Source: Anthopleura xanthogrammica (lineage: Eukaryota; Cnidaria; Anthozoa; Actiniaria; Actiniidae). From it: a stretch of DNA of 64,000 bases. Made by a program: the position numbers and the translations under genes. Within the stretch, counting starts at the first letter, position 1. Every line of letters starts with the position of its first letter. Of this stretch, positions 42,001 to 55,639 are shown piece by piece. The DNA lies in the NCBI GenBank assembly GCA_964019055.1, contig OZ025220.1, forward strand, positions 8,802,647 to 8,866,646, written 5' to 3'. Below the pieces are notes generated by a model, which was not told the origin of the DNA, did not search any database, and saw nothing but the letters and a program-made list of their open reading frames with translations.

Positions 42001-42821
42001 TGCTATTCTTATACGTCCATCCAAACTATCTACCGTACAGACTTCTTCTTATAGCAAATCCAATCCATCTTGTTTATTTTCTTCTTCTGATACGCCCATC
42101 CAATCCATCTCGTGTTCATTCTTATTCTGATACGCCGATCCAATCCATTACTGGTACAATCTTATTCTGATACACCCATCCAATCCATCTTTTGTACATT
42201 CTTATTCTGATACGTCCATCCAATCCATGTCGTGTACATTCTTATTCTGATACACCCATCCAATCCATCTCCTGTACATTGTTATTCTGATACGCCCATC
42301 CAATCTATCTTGTGTACATTCTTATTCTGATACGTCCATCCAATCCATGTCGTGTACATTTTTATTCTGATACACCCATCCAATCCATGTCGTGTACATT
42401 CTTATTCTGATGCGCACATCCAATCCTTCTGGTGTACATTCTTATTCTGATACAGCCATCCAATCCATCTTGGGTACTTTCTTATTCTGATACGTCCATC
42501 CAATCCATGTCGTTAACATTCTCATTCTGATACCCTCATCCAATCCAGGTCGTGTACATTCTTATTCTGATACGTCCATCCAATCCATGTCGTGTACATT
42601 CTTATTTTGATACGTCCATCCAATCCATGTCGTGTACATTCTTATTCTGATACACCCATTCTATCCATGTCGTGTACATTATAATTGTGATGCGCCTATC
42701 CAATCCATCTTATGTACATTCTTATTCTGATACACCTATCCAATCCATCTTGTGTACATTCTTATTCTGATACACCTATTCAATCCATCTTGTGTACATT
42801 GTTTTCGGATACACCCATCCA
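42001..42821 (+). repeat. 40-bp minisatellite, segment 7
   Basis: About 20 rather diverged monomers, many with CCATGTCGTG or CCATCTTGTG. The right edge, GTTTTCGGATACACCCATCC, then runs into the A spacer. The same edge recurs at about 53036. Confidence 0.93.
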
Positions 42822-43880
42822 GGAAAAATGCCCAAGTTACGGCCATGCGTTTTTACCAAGATTTTTGATAGCTACGCCTACCCCTCCCCTGCGTTTTTTA
42901 AATATGAATCCCATGAACATACACTGAATTTTTACTAATAGTCCTTAAGTACGACAGGATGTTATGATCAAAAATAACGATAAAAAACTATTTTAAAAGA
43001 AAGTTGTAATTGAAACGGTAGAAAACGGATACAAACATTCATTGGCTGTAACGGTTTCCTATATATAACAGTTAAAAATCTGTTAAATAATTAAAATTTT
43101 TAAATATAAAAGTTTAATGAAATATGTACTAAGAACCGCTTTGAAAATTTTGCGGGGACTGCGAATCTGAACGATAGACTTTACGTCGTTTGCATTTGTT
43201 TGATTCTTTGTTATGTATTTTTTCAAGAGATCATAATTGTTTTATACGCATGCGCATGCTCGATGTACATTCGCATATCTCACTTGATGTCAAAACAATT
43301 TCTCCTGTCAAAAGTATTTTGAAAGAAAAGACAATAAAATATCAATTCTTACTTAATTCTAACCTGATCGCTGTATAAAACGTCGTTGGGTTTTTCAAAA
43401 AACACATCCCACATGGAACGAAGTAATAATAGCGTCAAAACCATCAGCAATACAAGTGACATTCCGGGTGTGCTGATCATAGCAAGGGGTTATTCATCTA
43501 CGGTCTAGGGGCCGACTAACCTCTCCCTTAGGCTTCGGCTGAGCTTCCTGGTCAGTCAGTAATGTCCTCCCGGGATAGCGGTGTTGGGGCCGAAATCTCC
43601 AGCTTAGCCGTAAGTCCATACGATGCTTCAGCAATCGATGTCTGGAAGTATGGTCCTGGTTAATCAAACATTTTAAATTTAGTATAAGAAAAATACAAAT
43701 TATAAAATATAAAAGTATTAATGATGTGATTTTTCTTCAGAATTAAAAAAAAGTAATGCTTTTTCGAGTATATCAAAGGTATTGATCAGGAATAGCTATT
43801 TTTTTTTTCTCCAGACAAGTTAAGGAAAAAGTAAAGTTATACACATTGACACGATGGCAATCCTATGCAACTTTTCTAAT
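42822..43880 (+). repeat. Spacer A, copy 4
   Basis: The full-length A type with extra left sequence (AGGAAAAATGCCCAAGTTACG onward) that is also found at spacer A5 but not at A1/A2. The GC-rich core is at about 43426-43666. Confidence 0.9.
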
Positions 43881-44850
43881 TGCTATTCTTATACGTCCAT
43901 CCAAACTATCTACCGTACAGACTTCTTCTTATAGCAAATCCAATCCATCTTGTTTATTTTCTTCTTCTGATACGCCCATCCAATCCATCTCGTGTTCATT
44001 CTTATTCTGATACGCCGATCCAATCCATTACTGGTACAATCTTATTCTGATATGCCCATCCAATCCATCTCATGTACGTTGTTATTCTGATACGCCCATC
44101 CAATCGATCTCGTGAACATTCTTATTCTGATACACCCATCCAATCCATCTCCTGTACATTGTTATTCTGATACGCCCATCCAATCTATCTTGTGTACATT
44201 CTTATTCTGATACGTCCATCCAATCCATGTCGTGTACATTCTTATTCTGATACGCTCATCCAATCCATGTCGTGTACATTCTTATTTTGATACAACCATC
44301 CAATCCATCTTGTGTACATTTTGATTCTGATACACCCATCCAATCCCTCTTGTGTACATTCTTATTCTGATACGTCCATCCAATCCATCTCGTCTACATT
44401 CTTATTCTGATGCGCTCATCCAATCCATCTCGTTTACATTCTGATTCTGATACACCAATCCAATCCATCTCGTCTACATTCTTATTCTGATGCGCTCATC
44501 CAATCCATCTCGTGCACATTCTTATTCTGATACACTAATCCAATCCATGTCGTGTACATTCTTATTCTGATGCGCTCATCTAATCCATCTCGTTTACATT
44601 CTGATTCTGATACACCAATCCAATCCATCTCGTCTACATTCTTATTCTGATGCGCTCATCCAATCCATCTCGTGCACATTCTTATTCTGATACACTAATC
44701 CAATCCATGTCGTGTACATTCTTATTCTGATGCGCTCATCTAATCCATCTCGTGTACATTCTTATTCTGATATACCCATCCAACCATCTCGTGTACATTC
44801 TTATTCTGATACGCTCATCCAATCCATCTCGCGTACATTCTTATTCTGAT
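43881..44850 (+). repeat. 40-bp minisatellite, segment 8
   Basis: About 24 monomers with GATGCGCTCATCC and CGTCTACATTC variants. An 80-bp alternation of two monomer types is evident at about 44390-44760. Confidence 0.93.
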
Positions 44851-45910
44851 ATTAATTTCTAAAATGTTTTGTGTAAAGTTTTATACTTTTACTTTATTCC
44901 AATTGATGTCGGGTTTATCTTTTTCATGTTATGACTATTATGATTTTGGGCTTTCTTTAGTTTCCTTTTTGTAGCCTACTAGAAATTTAGAAACCTCTGA
45001 AAAAATTGTGTTTTACCCAATCAATAGAATGTAGTTTGAACATATGAAGATCTCAAATTAAAAGTATTAAAATGATGTACGATGATGGATGGCCACTGAC
45101 AAGAAACAATTTCCAATTAACCTTTTTGCAAATAATTTTTTTTTTTTTTTAATAGTTTTTAAAATTTAGGTTCAAAGTTACTAAATATACATATCGTGAT
45201 AAAAATTATAAGCTAAAAGGTTCAAATTCGGCTAAAAATTATTTTTTTCGATCCGGACGATCCAGTTTACTAAAGTCCAGTCCATTCCAGCCATGCACGG
45301 ATCCCGATTTTCCGAAATTGAAAATTTCTTAAAATTCAGGATTTAGAAACATAAATCACGTTTTAGACGTTAGCCATACTATTGCTATGCATTATAATGA
45401 TACATACCCTTTGAAAAGCAGAATATTCTACGAAAAAAGTATCCGATGCGGTGGCAATCAACCGACCACAAGCTCAATCCCTCAGAGCCGACCTCAGACT
45501 ACACGATTCGGAATTTAGAAATATAAAGAAACCACTTGTAATTAAGCTAATCACATACATATATTAATTTTGAGAGCTTTTGCATATCTTATTACGAGAG
45601 CGAAAACTTATTGTCCTTTCTTAAACAAAATAATATACGATCGAACACTAAGGGGGGGGGGGGGGGGGAGCAGACCTAAAGCTACAATTGAAAAAAAAAC
45701 TCCTAAGTTACAATTTTTATAATTAATGCAACTTTAAAAAAAGGACTTTTAATCAACATGTAACCCTTTGACTTATATAAAAATTGTGACCATGGTAACT
45801 AGTATCTGAGATAGTGATGAACACTTTGATAACTAGCCAACCTTCGATTTGACCTTACATTTTTTCACAGTTGTGTTGCTTCAATACAATGCATATCCAT
45901 AATAACCAAT
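44851..45910 (+). repeat. Spacer B', copy 1
   Basis: The longer B subfamily, about 1060 bp. Compared with B it keeps the GATCCAGTTTACTAAAGTCC segment, which the right-hand genomic flank also has (near 57115). It also adds a poly(G) tract at 45652-45668 and about 150 bp after it. B' is therefore closer to the ancestral flank than B. Confidence 0.88.
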
Positions 45911-48900
45911 TTCTGATACACCCATCCAATCCATGTCGTGTACATTCTTATTCTGATACAACCATCCAATCCATCTCTTGTACATTCTTATTCTGATACA
46001 CCCATCCAATCCATCTTGTGTACATTCTTATTCTGATACAACCATCCAATCCATCTCTTGTACATTCTTATTCTGATACACCAATCCAATCCATCTTGTG
46101 TACATTCTTATTCTGATACGTCCATCCAATCCATCTCTTGTACATTCTTATTCTGATACACCCATCCAATCCATCTCGTGTACATTCTTATTCTGATATG
46201 CCCATCCAATCCATCTCGTGTACATTCTTATTCTGATATGCCCATCCAATCCATCTCGTGTACATTCTTATTCTGATATGCCCATCCAATCCATCTCGTG
46301 TACATTCTTATTCTGATACACCCATCCAATCCATCTCGTGTACATTCTTATTCTGATACACCCATCCAATCCATCTCTTGTACATTCTTATTCTGATACG
46401 CCCATCCAATCCATCTCGTGTACATTCTTATTCTGATACACCCATCCAATCCATCTCTTGTACATTCTTATTCTGATACGCCCATCCAATCCATCTCGTG
46501 TACATTCTTATTCTGATACGCACATCCAATCCATCTCGTGTACATTTTTATTCTGATATACCCATCCAATCCATCTCGTGTACATTCTTATTCTGATACG
46601 TCCATCCAATCCATCTCGTGTACATTCTTATTCTGATATGCCCATCCAATCCATCTCGTGTACATTCTTATTCTGATATGCTCATCCAATCCATCTCGTG
46701 TACATTGTTATTCTGATACACCCATCCAATCCATCTCGTGTACATTCTTATTCTGATTTACCCATCCAATCCATGTTGTGTACATTTTTATTCTGATACA
46801 ACCATCCAATCCATCTCGTGTACATTCTTATTCTGATGTAACCATCCAATCCATCTGGTGTACATTGTTATTCTAATACACCCATCCAATCCATCTCGTG
46901 TACATTCTTATTCTGATGTAACCATCCAATCCATCTCGTGTACATTCTTATTCTAATACACCCATCCAATCCATCTCGTGTACATTCTTATTCTGATACA
47001 CCCATCCAATCCATCTCGTGTACATTCTTATTCTGATACAACCATCCAATCCATCTGGTGTACATTGTTATTCTGATACACCCATCCAATCCATCTTGTG
47101 TACATTCTTATTCTGATACGCTCATCCAATCCATCTCGTGTACATTCTTATTCTGATACACCCATCCAATCCATCTCGTGTACATTCTTATTCTGATTTA
47201 CCCATCCAATCCATCTTGTGTACATTTTTATTCTGATACAACCATCCAATCCATCTCGTGTACATTCTTATTCTGATGTAACCATCCAATCCATCTGGTG
47301 TACATTGTTATTCTAATACACCCATCCAATCCATCTCGTGTACATTCTTATTCTGATGTAACCATCCAATCCATCTCGTGTACATTCTTATTCTAATACA
47401 CCCATCGAATCCATCTCGTGTACATTCTTATTCTGATACACCCATCCAATCCATCTCGTGTACATTGTTATTCTGATACAACCATCCAATCCATCTTGTG
47501 TACATTTTTATTCTGATATACCCATCCAATCCATCTCGTGTACATTCTTATTCTGATATACCCATCCAATCCATCTCGTGTACATTCTTATTCTGATATG
47601 CCCATCCAATCCATCTCGTGTACATTCTTATTCTGATATGCTCATCCAATCCATCTCGTGTACATTGTTATTCTGATACACCCATCCAATCCATCTCGTG
47701 TACATTCTTATTCTGATTTACCCATCCAATCCATGTTGTGTACATTTTTATTCTGATACAACCATCCAATCCATCTCGTGTACATTCTTATTCTGATGTA
47801 ACCATCCAATCCATCTGGTGTACATTGTTATTCTAATACACCCATCCAATCCATCTCGTGTACATTCTTATTCTGATGTAACCATCCAATCCATCTCGTG
47901 TACATTCTTATTCTAATACACCCATCCAATCCATCTCGTGTACATTCTTATTCTGATACACCCATCCAATCCATCTCGTGTACATTCTTATTCTGATACA
48001 ACCATCCAATCCATCTGGTGTACATTGTTATTCTGATACACCCATCCAATCCATCTTGTGTACATTCTTATTCTGATACGCTCATCCAATCCATCTCGTG
48101 TACATTCTTATTCTGATACACCCATCCAATCCATCTCGTGTACATTCTTATTCTGATTTACCCATCCAATCCATCTTGTGTACATTTTTATTCTGATACA
48201 ACCATCCAATCCATCTCGTGTACATTCTTATTCTGATGTAACCATCCAATCCATCTGGTGTACATTGTTATTCTAATACACCCATCCAATCCATCTCGTG
48301 TACATTCTTATTCTGATGTAACCATCCAATCCATCTCGTGTACATTCTTATTCTAATACACCCATCGAATCCATCTCGTGTACATTCTTATTCTGATACA
48401 CCCATCCAATCCATCTCGTGTACATTGTTATTCTGATACAACCATTCAATCCATCTGGTGTACATTGTTATTCTGATACACCCATCCAATCCATCTTGTG
48501 TACATTTTTATTCTGATACAACCATCCAATCCATCTCGGGTACATTCTTATTCTGATGCAACCATCCAATCCATCTGGTGTACATTGTTATTCTGATACA
48601 CCCATCCAATCCATCTTGTGTACATTCTTATTCTGATACGTCCATCCAATCCATGTCGTGTACATTCTCATTCTGATACGCTCATCCAATCCATGTCGTG
48701 TACATTCTTATTTTGATACAACCATCCAATCCATCTCGTGTACATTCTTATTCTGATGCGCTCATCTAATCCATCTCGTCTACATTCTTATTCTGATGCG
48801 CTCATCTAATCCATCTCGTGTACATTCTTATTCTGATATACCCATCCAACCATCTCGTGTACATTCTTATTCTGATACGCTCATCCAATCCATCTCGCGT

Positions 48901-48916
48901 ACATTCTTATTCTGAT
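45911..48916 (+). repeat. 40-bp minisatellite, segment 9
   Basis: Monomers with GATGTAACCATCC and GATTTACCCATCC variants. A 960-bp unit (24 monomers) is duplicated in tandem: 46580-47540 recurs at 47540-48500, seen for example at 46801 and 47761. Confidence 0.95.
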
Positions 48917-49980
48917 ATTAATTTCTAAAATGTTTTGTGTAAAGTTTTATACTTTTACTTTATTCCAATTGATGTCGGGTTTATCTTTTTCATGTTATGA
49001 CTATTATTTTTTTGGGCTTTCTTTAGTTTCCTTTTTGTAGCATACTAGAAATTTAGAAACCTCTGAAAAAATTGTGTTTTACCCAATCAATAGTATGTAG
49101 TTTGAACATATGAAGATCTCAAATTAAAAGTATTAAAAAATGTACGATGATGGATGGCCACTGACAAGAAACAATTTCCAATTAAACTTTTTGGAAATAA
49201 TTTTTTTTTTTTAATAGTTTTTAAAATTTAGGTTCAAAGTTACTAAATATACATATCGTGATAAAAATTATAAGCTAAAAGGTTCAAATTCGGCTAAAAA
49301 TTATTTTTTTCGATCCGGACGATCCAGTTTACTAAAGTCCAGTCCAGTCCATTCCAGCCATGCACGGATCCCGATTTTCCGAAATTGAAAATTTCTTAAA
49401 ATTCAGGATTTAGAAACATAAATCACGTTTTAGACGTTAGCCATACTATTGCTATGCATTATAATGATACATACCCTTTGAAAAGCAGAATATTCTACGA
49501 AAAAAGTATCCGATGCGGTGGCAATCAACCGACCACAAGCTCAATCCCTCAGAGCCGACCTCAGACTACACGATTCGGAATTTAGAAATATAAAGAAACC
49601 ACTTGTAATTAAGCTAATCACATACATATATTAATTTTGAGAGCTTTTGCATATCTTATTACGAGAGCGAAAACTTATTGTCCTTTCTTAAACAAAATAA
49701 TATACGATCGAACACTAAGGGGGGGGGGGGGGGGGGGAAGCAGACCTAAAGCTACAATTGAAAAAAAAACTCCTAAGTTACAATTTTTATAATTAATGCA
49801 ACTTTAAAAAAAGGACTTTTAATCAACATGTAACCCTTTGACTTATATAAAAATTGTGACCATGGTAACTAGTATCTGAGATAGTGATGAACACTTTGAT
49901 AACTAGCCAACCTTCGATTTGACCTTACATTTTTTCACAGTTGTGTTGCTTCAATACAATGCATATCCATAATAACCAAT
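48917..49980 (+). repeat. Spacer B', copy 2
   Basis: A near-identical copy of B'1 at a 4066-bp offset. Differences include an extra CCAGT unit in AGTCCAGTCCAGTCCATT and a longer poly(G) at 49719-49737. Confidence 0.88.
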
Positions 49981-52900
49981 TTCTGATACACCCATCCAAT
50001 CCATGTCGTGTACATTCTTATTCTGATACAACCATCCAATCCATCTCTTGTACATTCTTATTCTGATACACCCATCCAATCCATCTTGTGTACATTCTTA
50101 TTCTGATACAACCATCCAATCCATCTCTTGTACATTCTTATTCTGATACACCAATCCAATCCATCTTGTGTACATTCTTATTCTGATACGTCCATCCAAT
50201 CCATCTCTTGTACATTCTTATTCTGATACACCCATCCAATCCATCTCGTGTACATTCTTATTCTGATATACCCATCCAATCCATCTCTTGTACATTCTTA
50301 TTCTGATACACCCATCCAATCCATCTTGTGTACATTCTTATTCTGATACGTCCATCCAATCCATCTCTTGTACATTCTTATTCTGATACACCCATCCAAT
50401 CCATCTCGTGTACATTCTTATTCTGATATGCCCATCCAATCCATCTCGTGTACATTCTTATTCTGATACACCCATCCAATCCATCTCGTGTACATTCTTA
50501 TTCTGTTATACCCATCCAATCCATCTCGTGTACATTCTTATTCTGTTATACCCATCCAATCCATCTCGTGTACATTCTTATTCTGATACAACCATCCAAT
50601 CCATCTCGTGTACATTCTTATTCTGATACACACATCCAATCCATCTCGTGAACATTCTTATTCTGATACACCCATCCAATCCATCTCGTGAACATTCTTA
50701 TTGTGATACACCCATCCAATCCATCTCGTGTACATTCTTATTCTGATACAACCATCCAATCCATCTCTTGTACATTCTTATTCTGATACACCAATCCAAT
50801 CCATCTTGTGTACATTCTTATTCTGATACGTCCATCCAATCCATCTCTTGTACATTCTTATTCTGATACACCCATCCAATCCATCTCGTGTACATTCTTA
50901 TTCTGATATACCCATCCAATCCATCTCTTGTACATTCTTATTCTGATACACCCATCCAATCCATCTTGTGTACATTCTTATTCTGATACGTCCATCCAAT
51001 CCATCTCTTGTACATTCTTATTCTGATACACCCATCCAATCCATCTCGTGTACATTCTTATTCTGATATGCCCATCCAATCCATCTCGTGTACATTCTTA
51101 TTCTGATACACCCATCCAATCCATCTCGTGTACATTCTTATTCTGTTATACCCATCCAATCCATCTCGTGTACATTCTTATTCTGTTATACCCATCCAAT
51201 CCATCTCGTGTACATTCTTATTCTGATACAACCATCCAATCCATCTCGTGTACATTCTTATTCTGATACACACATCCAATCTATCTCGTGAACATTCTTA
51301 TTCTGATACACCCATCCAATCCATCTCGTGAACATTCTTATTCTGATACACCCATCCAATCCATCTCGTGTACATTCTTATTCTGATACACACATCCAAT
51401 CCATCTCGTGTACATTCTTATTCTGATACACACATCCAATCCATCTCGTGTACATTCTTATTCTGATACACCCATACAATCCATCTCGTGAACATTCTTA
51501 TTCTGATACACCCATCCAATCCATCTCGTGTACATTCTTATTCTGTTATGCCCATCCAATCCATCTCGTGTACATTCTTATTCTGATATGCCCATCCAAT
51601 CCATCTCGTGTACATTCTTATTCTGATATGCCCATCCAATCCATCTCGTGTACATTCTTATTCTGATATGCCCATCCAATCCATCTCGTGTACATTCTTA
51701 TTCTGATATGCTCATCCAATCCATCTCGTGTACATTGTTATTCTGATACACCCATCCAATCCATCTCGTGTACATTCTTATTCTGTTATGCCCATCCAAT
51801 CCATCTCGTGTACATTCTTATTCTGATATGCCCATCCAATCCATCTCGTGTACATTCTTATTCTGATATGCTCATCCAATCCATCTCGTGTACATTGTTA
51901 TTCTGATACACCCATCCAATCCATCTCGTGTACATTCTTATTCTGATGTAACCATCCAATCCATCTCGTGTACATTCTTATTCTGATATGCTCATCCAAT
52001 CCATCTCGTGTACATTGTTATTCTTATACACCCATCCAATCCATCTCGTGTACATTCTTATTCTGATACACCCATCCAATCCATCTCGTGTACATTCTTA
52101 TTCTGTTATGAACATCCAATCCATCTCGTGTACATTCTTATTCTGATACAACCATCCAATCCATCTCGTGTACATTCTTATTCTGATACGCCGATCCAAT
52201 CCATCTCGTGTTCATTCTTATTCTGATATGCCAGTCCAATCCATCTCCTTTACAGACTTCTTCTTATAGCAAATCCAATCCATCTTGTTTATTTTCTTCT
52301 TCTGATACGCCCATCCAATCCATCTCGTGTTCATTCTTATTCTGATACGCCGATCCAATCCATTACTGGTACAATCTTATTCTGATATGCCAGTCCAATC
52401 CATCTCCTTTACATTCTTATTCTGATACGCCCATCCAATCGATCTCGTGAACATTCTTATTCTGATACACCCATCCAATCCATCTCCTGTACATTGTTAT
52501 TCTGATACGCCCATCCAATCTATCTTGTGTACATTCTTATTCTGATACGTCCATCCAATCCATGTCGTGTACATTCTTATTCTGATACGCTCATCCAATC
52601 CATGTCGTGTACATTCTTATTTTGATACAACCATCCAATCCATCTTGTGTACATTTTGATTCTGATACACCCATCCAATCCCTCTTGTGTACATTGTTAT
52701 TCTGATACACCCATCCAATCCATCTTGTGTACATTCTTATTCTGATACGTCCATCCAATCCATGTCGTGTACATTCTCATTCTGATACGCTCATCCAATC
52801 CATGTCGTGTACATTCTTATTTTGATACAACCATCCAATCCATCTTGTGTACATTCTTATTCTGATACGTTCATCCAATCCATCTCGTGTACATTCTTAT

Positions 52901-53036
52901 TCTGATGCGCCAATCCAATCCTTCTCGTGTACATTCTTATTCTGATACGCCCATCCAATCCATCTTGTGTACATTCTTATTCTGATACACCTATCTAATC
53001 CATCTTGTGTACATTCTTTTCGGATACACCCATCCA
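49981..53036 (+). repeat. 40-bp minisatellite, segment 10
   Basis: The last direct-orientation block. A 640-bp unit is duplicated (50408/51048). After about 52255 the monomers repeat the A-edge variants (CTTCTTCTTATAGCAAATCC) without a spacer in front of them. The block ends GGATACACCCATCCAGG. Confidence 0.95.
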
Positions 53037-53883
53037 GGAAAAATCCCCAAGTTACGGCCATGAGTTTTTACCAAGACTTCTTATATCTACGCCTACCCCT
53101 CCTCTGCGTTTTTAAAATATGAATCCCATGAACATACACTGAATTTTTACTAATAGTCCTTAGGTACGACAGGATGTTATGATCAAAACAAACGATAAAA
53201 AACTACTTTAAAAGAAAGTTGTAATTTAAACGGTAGAAAACGGATACAAATATTCATTGGCTGTAACGGTTTCCTATATATAACAGTTAAAAATCTGTTA
53301 AATAATTAAAATTTTTAAATTTAAAAGTTTAATGAAATATGTACTAAGAACCGCTTTGAAAATTTTGCGGGGACTGCGAATCTGAACGATAGACTTTACG
53401 TCGTTTGCATTTGTTTGATTCTTTGTTATGTATTTTTTTCAAGAGATCATAATTGTTTTATACGCATGCGCATGCTTGATGTACATTCGCATATCTCACT
53501 TGATGTCAAAACAATTTCTCCTGTCAAAAGTATTTTGAAAGAAAAGACAATAAAATATCAATTCTTACTTAATTCTAACCTGATCGCTGTATACAACGTC
53601 GCTGGGTTTTTCAAAAAACACATCCCACATGGAACGAAGTAATAATAGCGTCAAAACCATCAGCAATACAAGCGACAATTCGGGTGTGCTGATCATAGCT
53701 AGGGGTTATTCATCTACGGTCTAGGGGCCGACTAACCTCTCCCTTAGGCTTCGGCTGAGCTTCCTGGTCAGTCAGTAATGTCCTCCCGGGATAGCGGTGT
53801 TGGGGCCGAAATCTCCAGCATAGCCGTAAGTCCATACGATGCTTCAGCAATCGATGTCTGGAAGTATGGTCCTGGTTAATCAA
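53037..53883 (+). repeat. Spacer A, copy 5, truncated at core end
   Basis: It resembles A4 on the left but stops exactly after the GC-rich core (CCTGGTTAATCAA at about 53871-53883), where the other copies continue AACATTTTA. The sequence then switches to reverse-orientation satellite, so this end is a rearrangement breakpoint. Confidence 0.88.
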
Positions 53884-53914
53884 TCCTTAATAAAAAAACA
53901 AATCGAAATTATAA

Positions 53915-54583
53915 TGAATACGGGATGAACGTATCAGGATATTAATGTAAACGAGAAGGCATTGATCGGCGATTAAAAATAAGAAAGCACACGAGATGGA
54001 TTGGACGAACGTATCAGGATGATAATGTACACTAGATGGATTGGATGGGTGTATCAGAATAAGAATGTACACGAGGTGGATTGGATGGGTGTATCAGAAT
54101 AAGAATGTACACGACATGGATTGGATCGGTGTATTAGAATAAGAATGTACACGAGGTGGATTGGATGGGTGTATCAGAATAAGAATGTACACGAGATGGA
54201 TTGGATGGGTGTATCAGAATAAGAATGTACTCGAGATGGATTGGATGGGTGTATCAGAATGAGAATGTACACGAGATGGATTGGATAGGCGTTTCAGGAT
54301 AAGAATTCATTGGATGGGCGTATCAGAATAAGAATGTACACGAGATGCATTGGATGGGTGTATCAGAATAAGAATGTACTCGAGATGGATTGGATGGGTG
54401 TATCAGAATAAGAATGTACTCGAGATGGATTGGATGGGTGTATCAGAATGAGAATGTACACGAGATGGATTGGATAGGCGTTTCAGGATAAGAATTCATT
54501 GGATGGGCGTATCAGAAAAAGAATGTACACGAGATGGATTGGATGGGCGTATCAGAAAAAGAATGTACACGAGATGGATTGGA
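53915..54583 (-). repeat. 40-bp minisatellite in inverted orientation
   Basis: About 16 monomers that are the reverse complement of the main array (GAGATGGATTGGATGGGTG, then AGAATAAGAATGTACACG on the plus strand). The leftmost ones are strongly degenerate. A pair of shorter units containing AAGAATTCATTGGATGGGCG occurs twice (about 54300 and 54490). The block abuts the donor side of the broken exon 2 at 54596. Confidence 0.95.
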
Positions 54584-54734
54584 CCAAATACAAACCTTAC
54601 TTTTCTTTTTCTTCTTATCTTTATCAAACTCGCAGTTCAAAACTTTTTGACCATTAACAATCTATGGTATTCCGGCATACGATTCTTATTCCCAAGGTAT
54701 CTTCCCAGAACAAAAGATGGCCACAACACAGTAT

Positions 54735-55639
54735 CTGTGGTTAAATGAGAATATTAAAAACGATAACTAAACATATAAACCGATACAAAACGCTAAATTT
54801 AATATGTTGACAGAGCATATAATGAAATTTCTCTAAAGTTGTAACGACCAATCGCTCGAAAATAGACGCCAACGTTAGATTTAATTTCCTAATTCTAAGA
54901 TGACGCTTGTCTTGTAATGATGTATTTGTAATGTCTTTACTTCGTTGTTTCTCAATAAAGCCGTTAAAAACAAAACAAAATAAAACTTTTGGGTTATAAA
55001 CTAAGCAACTACTTCGAACAGTTTTCACTTTCATCGTCATGCAGTTGCTAAGTAAAGATTTTAGAATTCAAATTACTTAAGCTTATGATATAACTGGAAA
55101 ATAGAGATAAACAAAAGAAAATCATGCATGAATATATATTTGGTTATTGAGAAAAATTCGTACTAGTACAGTTGTTGGTTTAGCACCGGCTCATGCCAAC
55201 GAATATATGCAATGCCTCTTTGATCATCTTAAGAGTAGAATTGGATCATTGCATCTGTGCGTATGTTAAAATCATTAAAAGAGCTTGCATTTCCTAACGT
55301 TTTATTTCGTATTTAATTGAGTTTAAAGTCGCAGCTCTATATCCATATTTGGGAAGATTACCTTATTTGGAAGTGAATGGAGATCCACTTTTGGTGATTT
55401 TTCTGCTAAATGTATCTGTAAATTCTCGAAAATTTGAATGAAAACTTGCACGTATTGTAGCGATGAAATATTGCAAAGTGTCAAAGTGTCCACTTAGTAA
55501 CCTTTCCTTTTACAAAGGAAGCCCAAAAGTATAAAACAACAGGGATCCCGCGCGAAGGACATCCAATGATAAAATTTATATAAGATGAGTATAATAATAA
55601 ACTGTCTCAGTTTGTGTTGCACTATTTTATTGTTGAGTG
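54735..55639 (-). other. Intron 1 remnant of the paralogue
   Basis: AT-rich. The section at 55107-55270 matches intron 1 of the left gene (about 4490-4660). The remainder has no recognisable content. Confidence 0.45.

Noticed and set aside
5526..53036. CRISPR-like array (regular 40-bp periodicity)
   Set aside because: The whole 40-bp unit repeats, with no unique spacers and no cas genes, and the surroundings are clearly eukaryotic.
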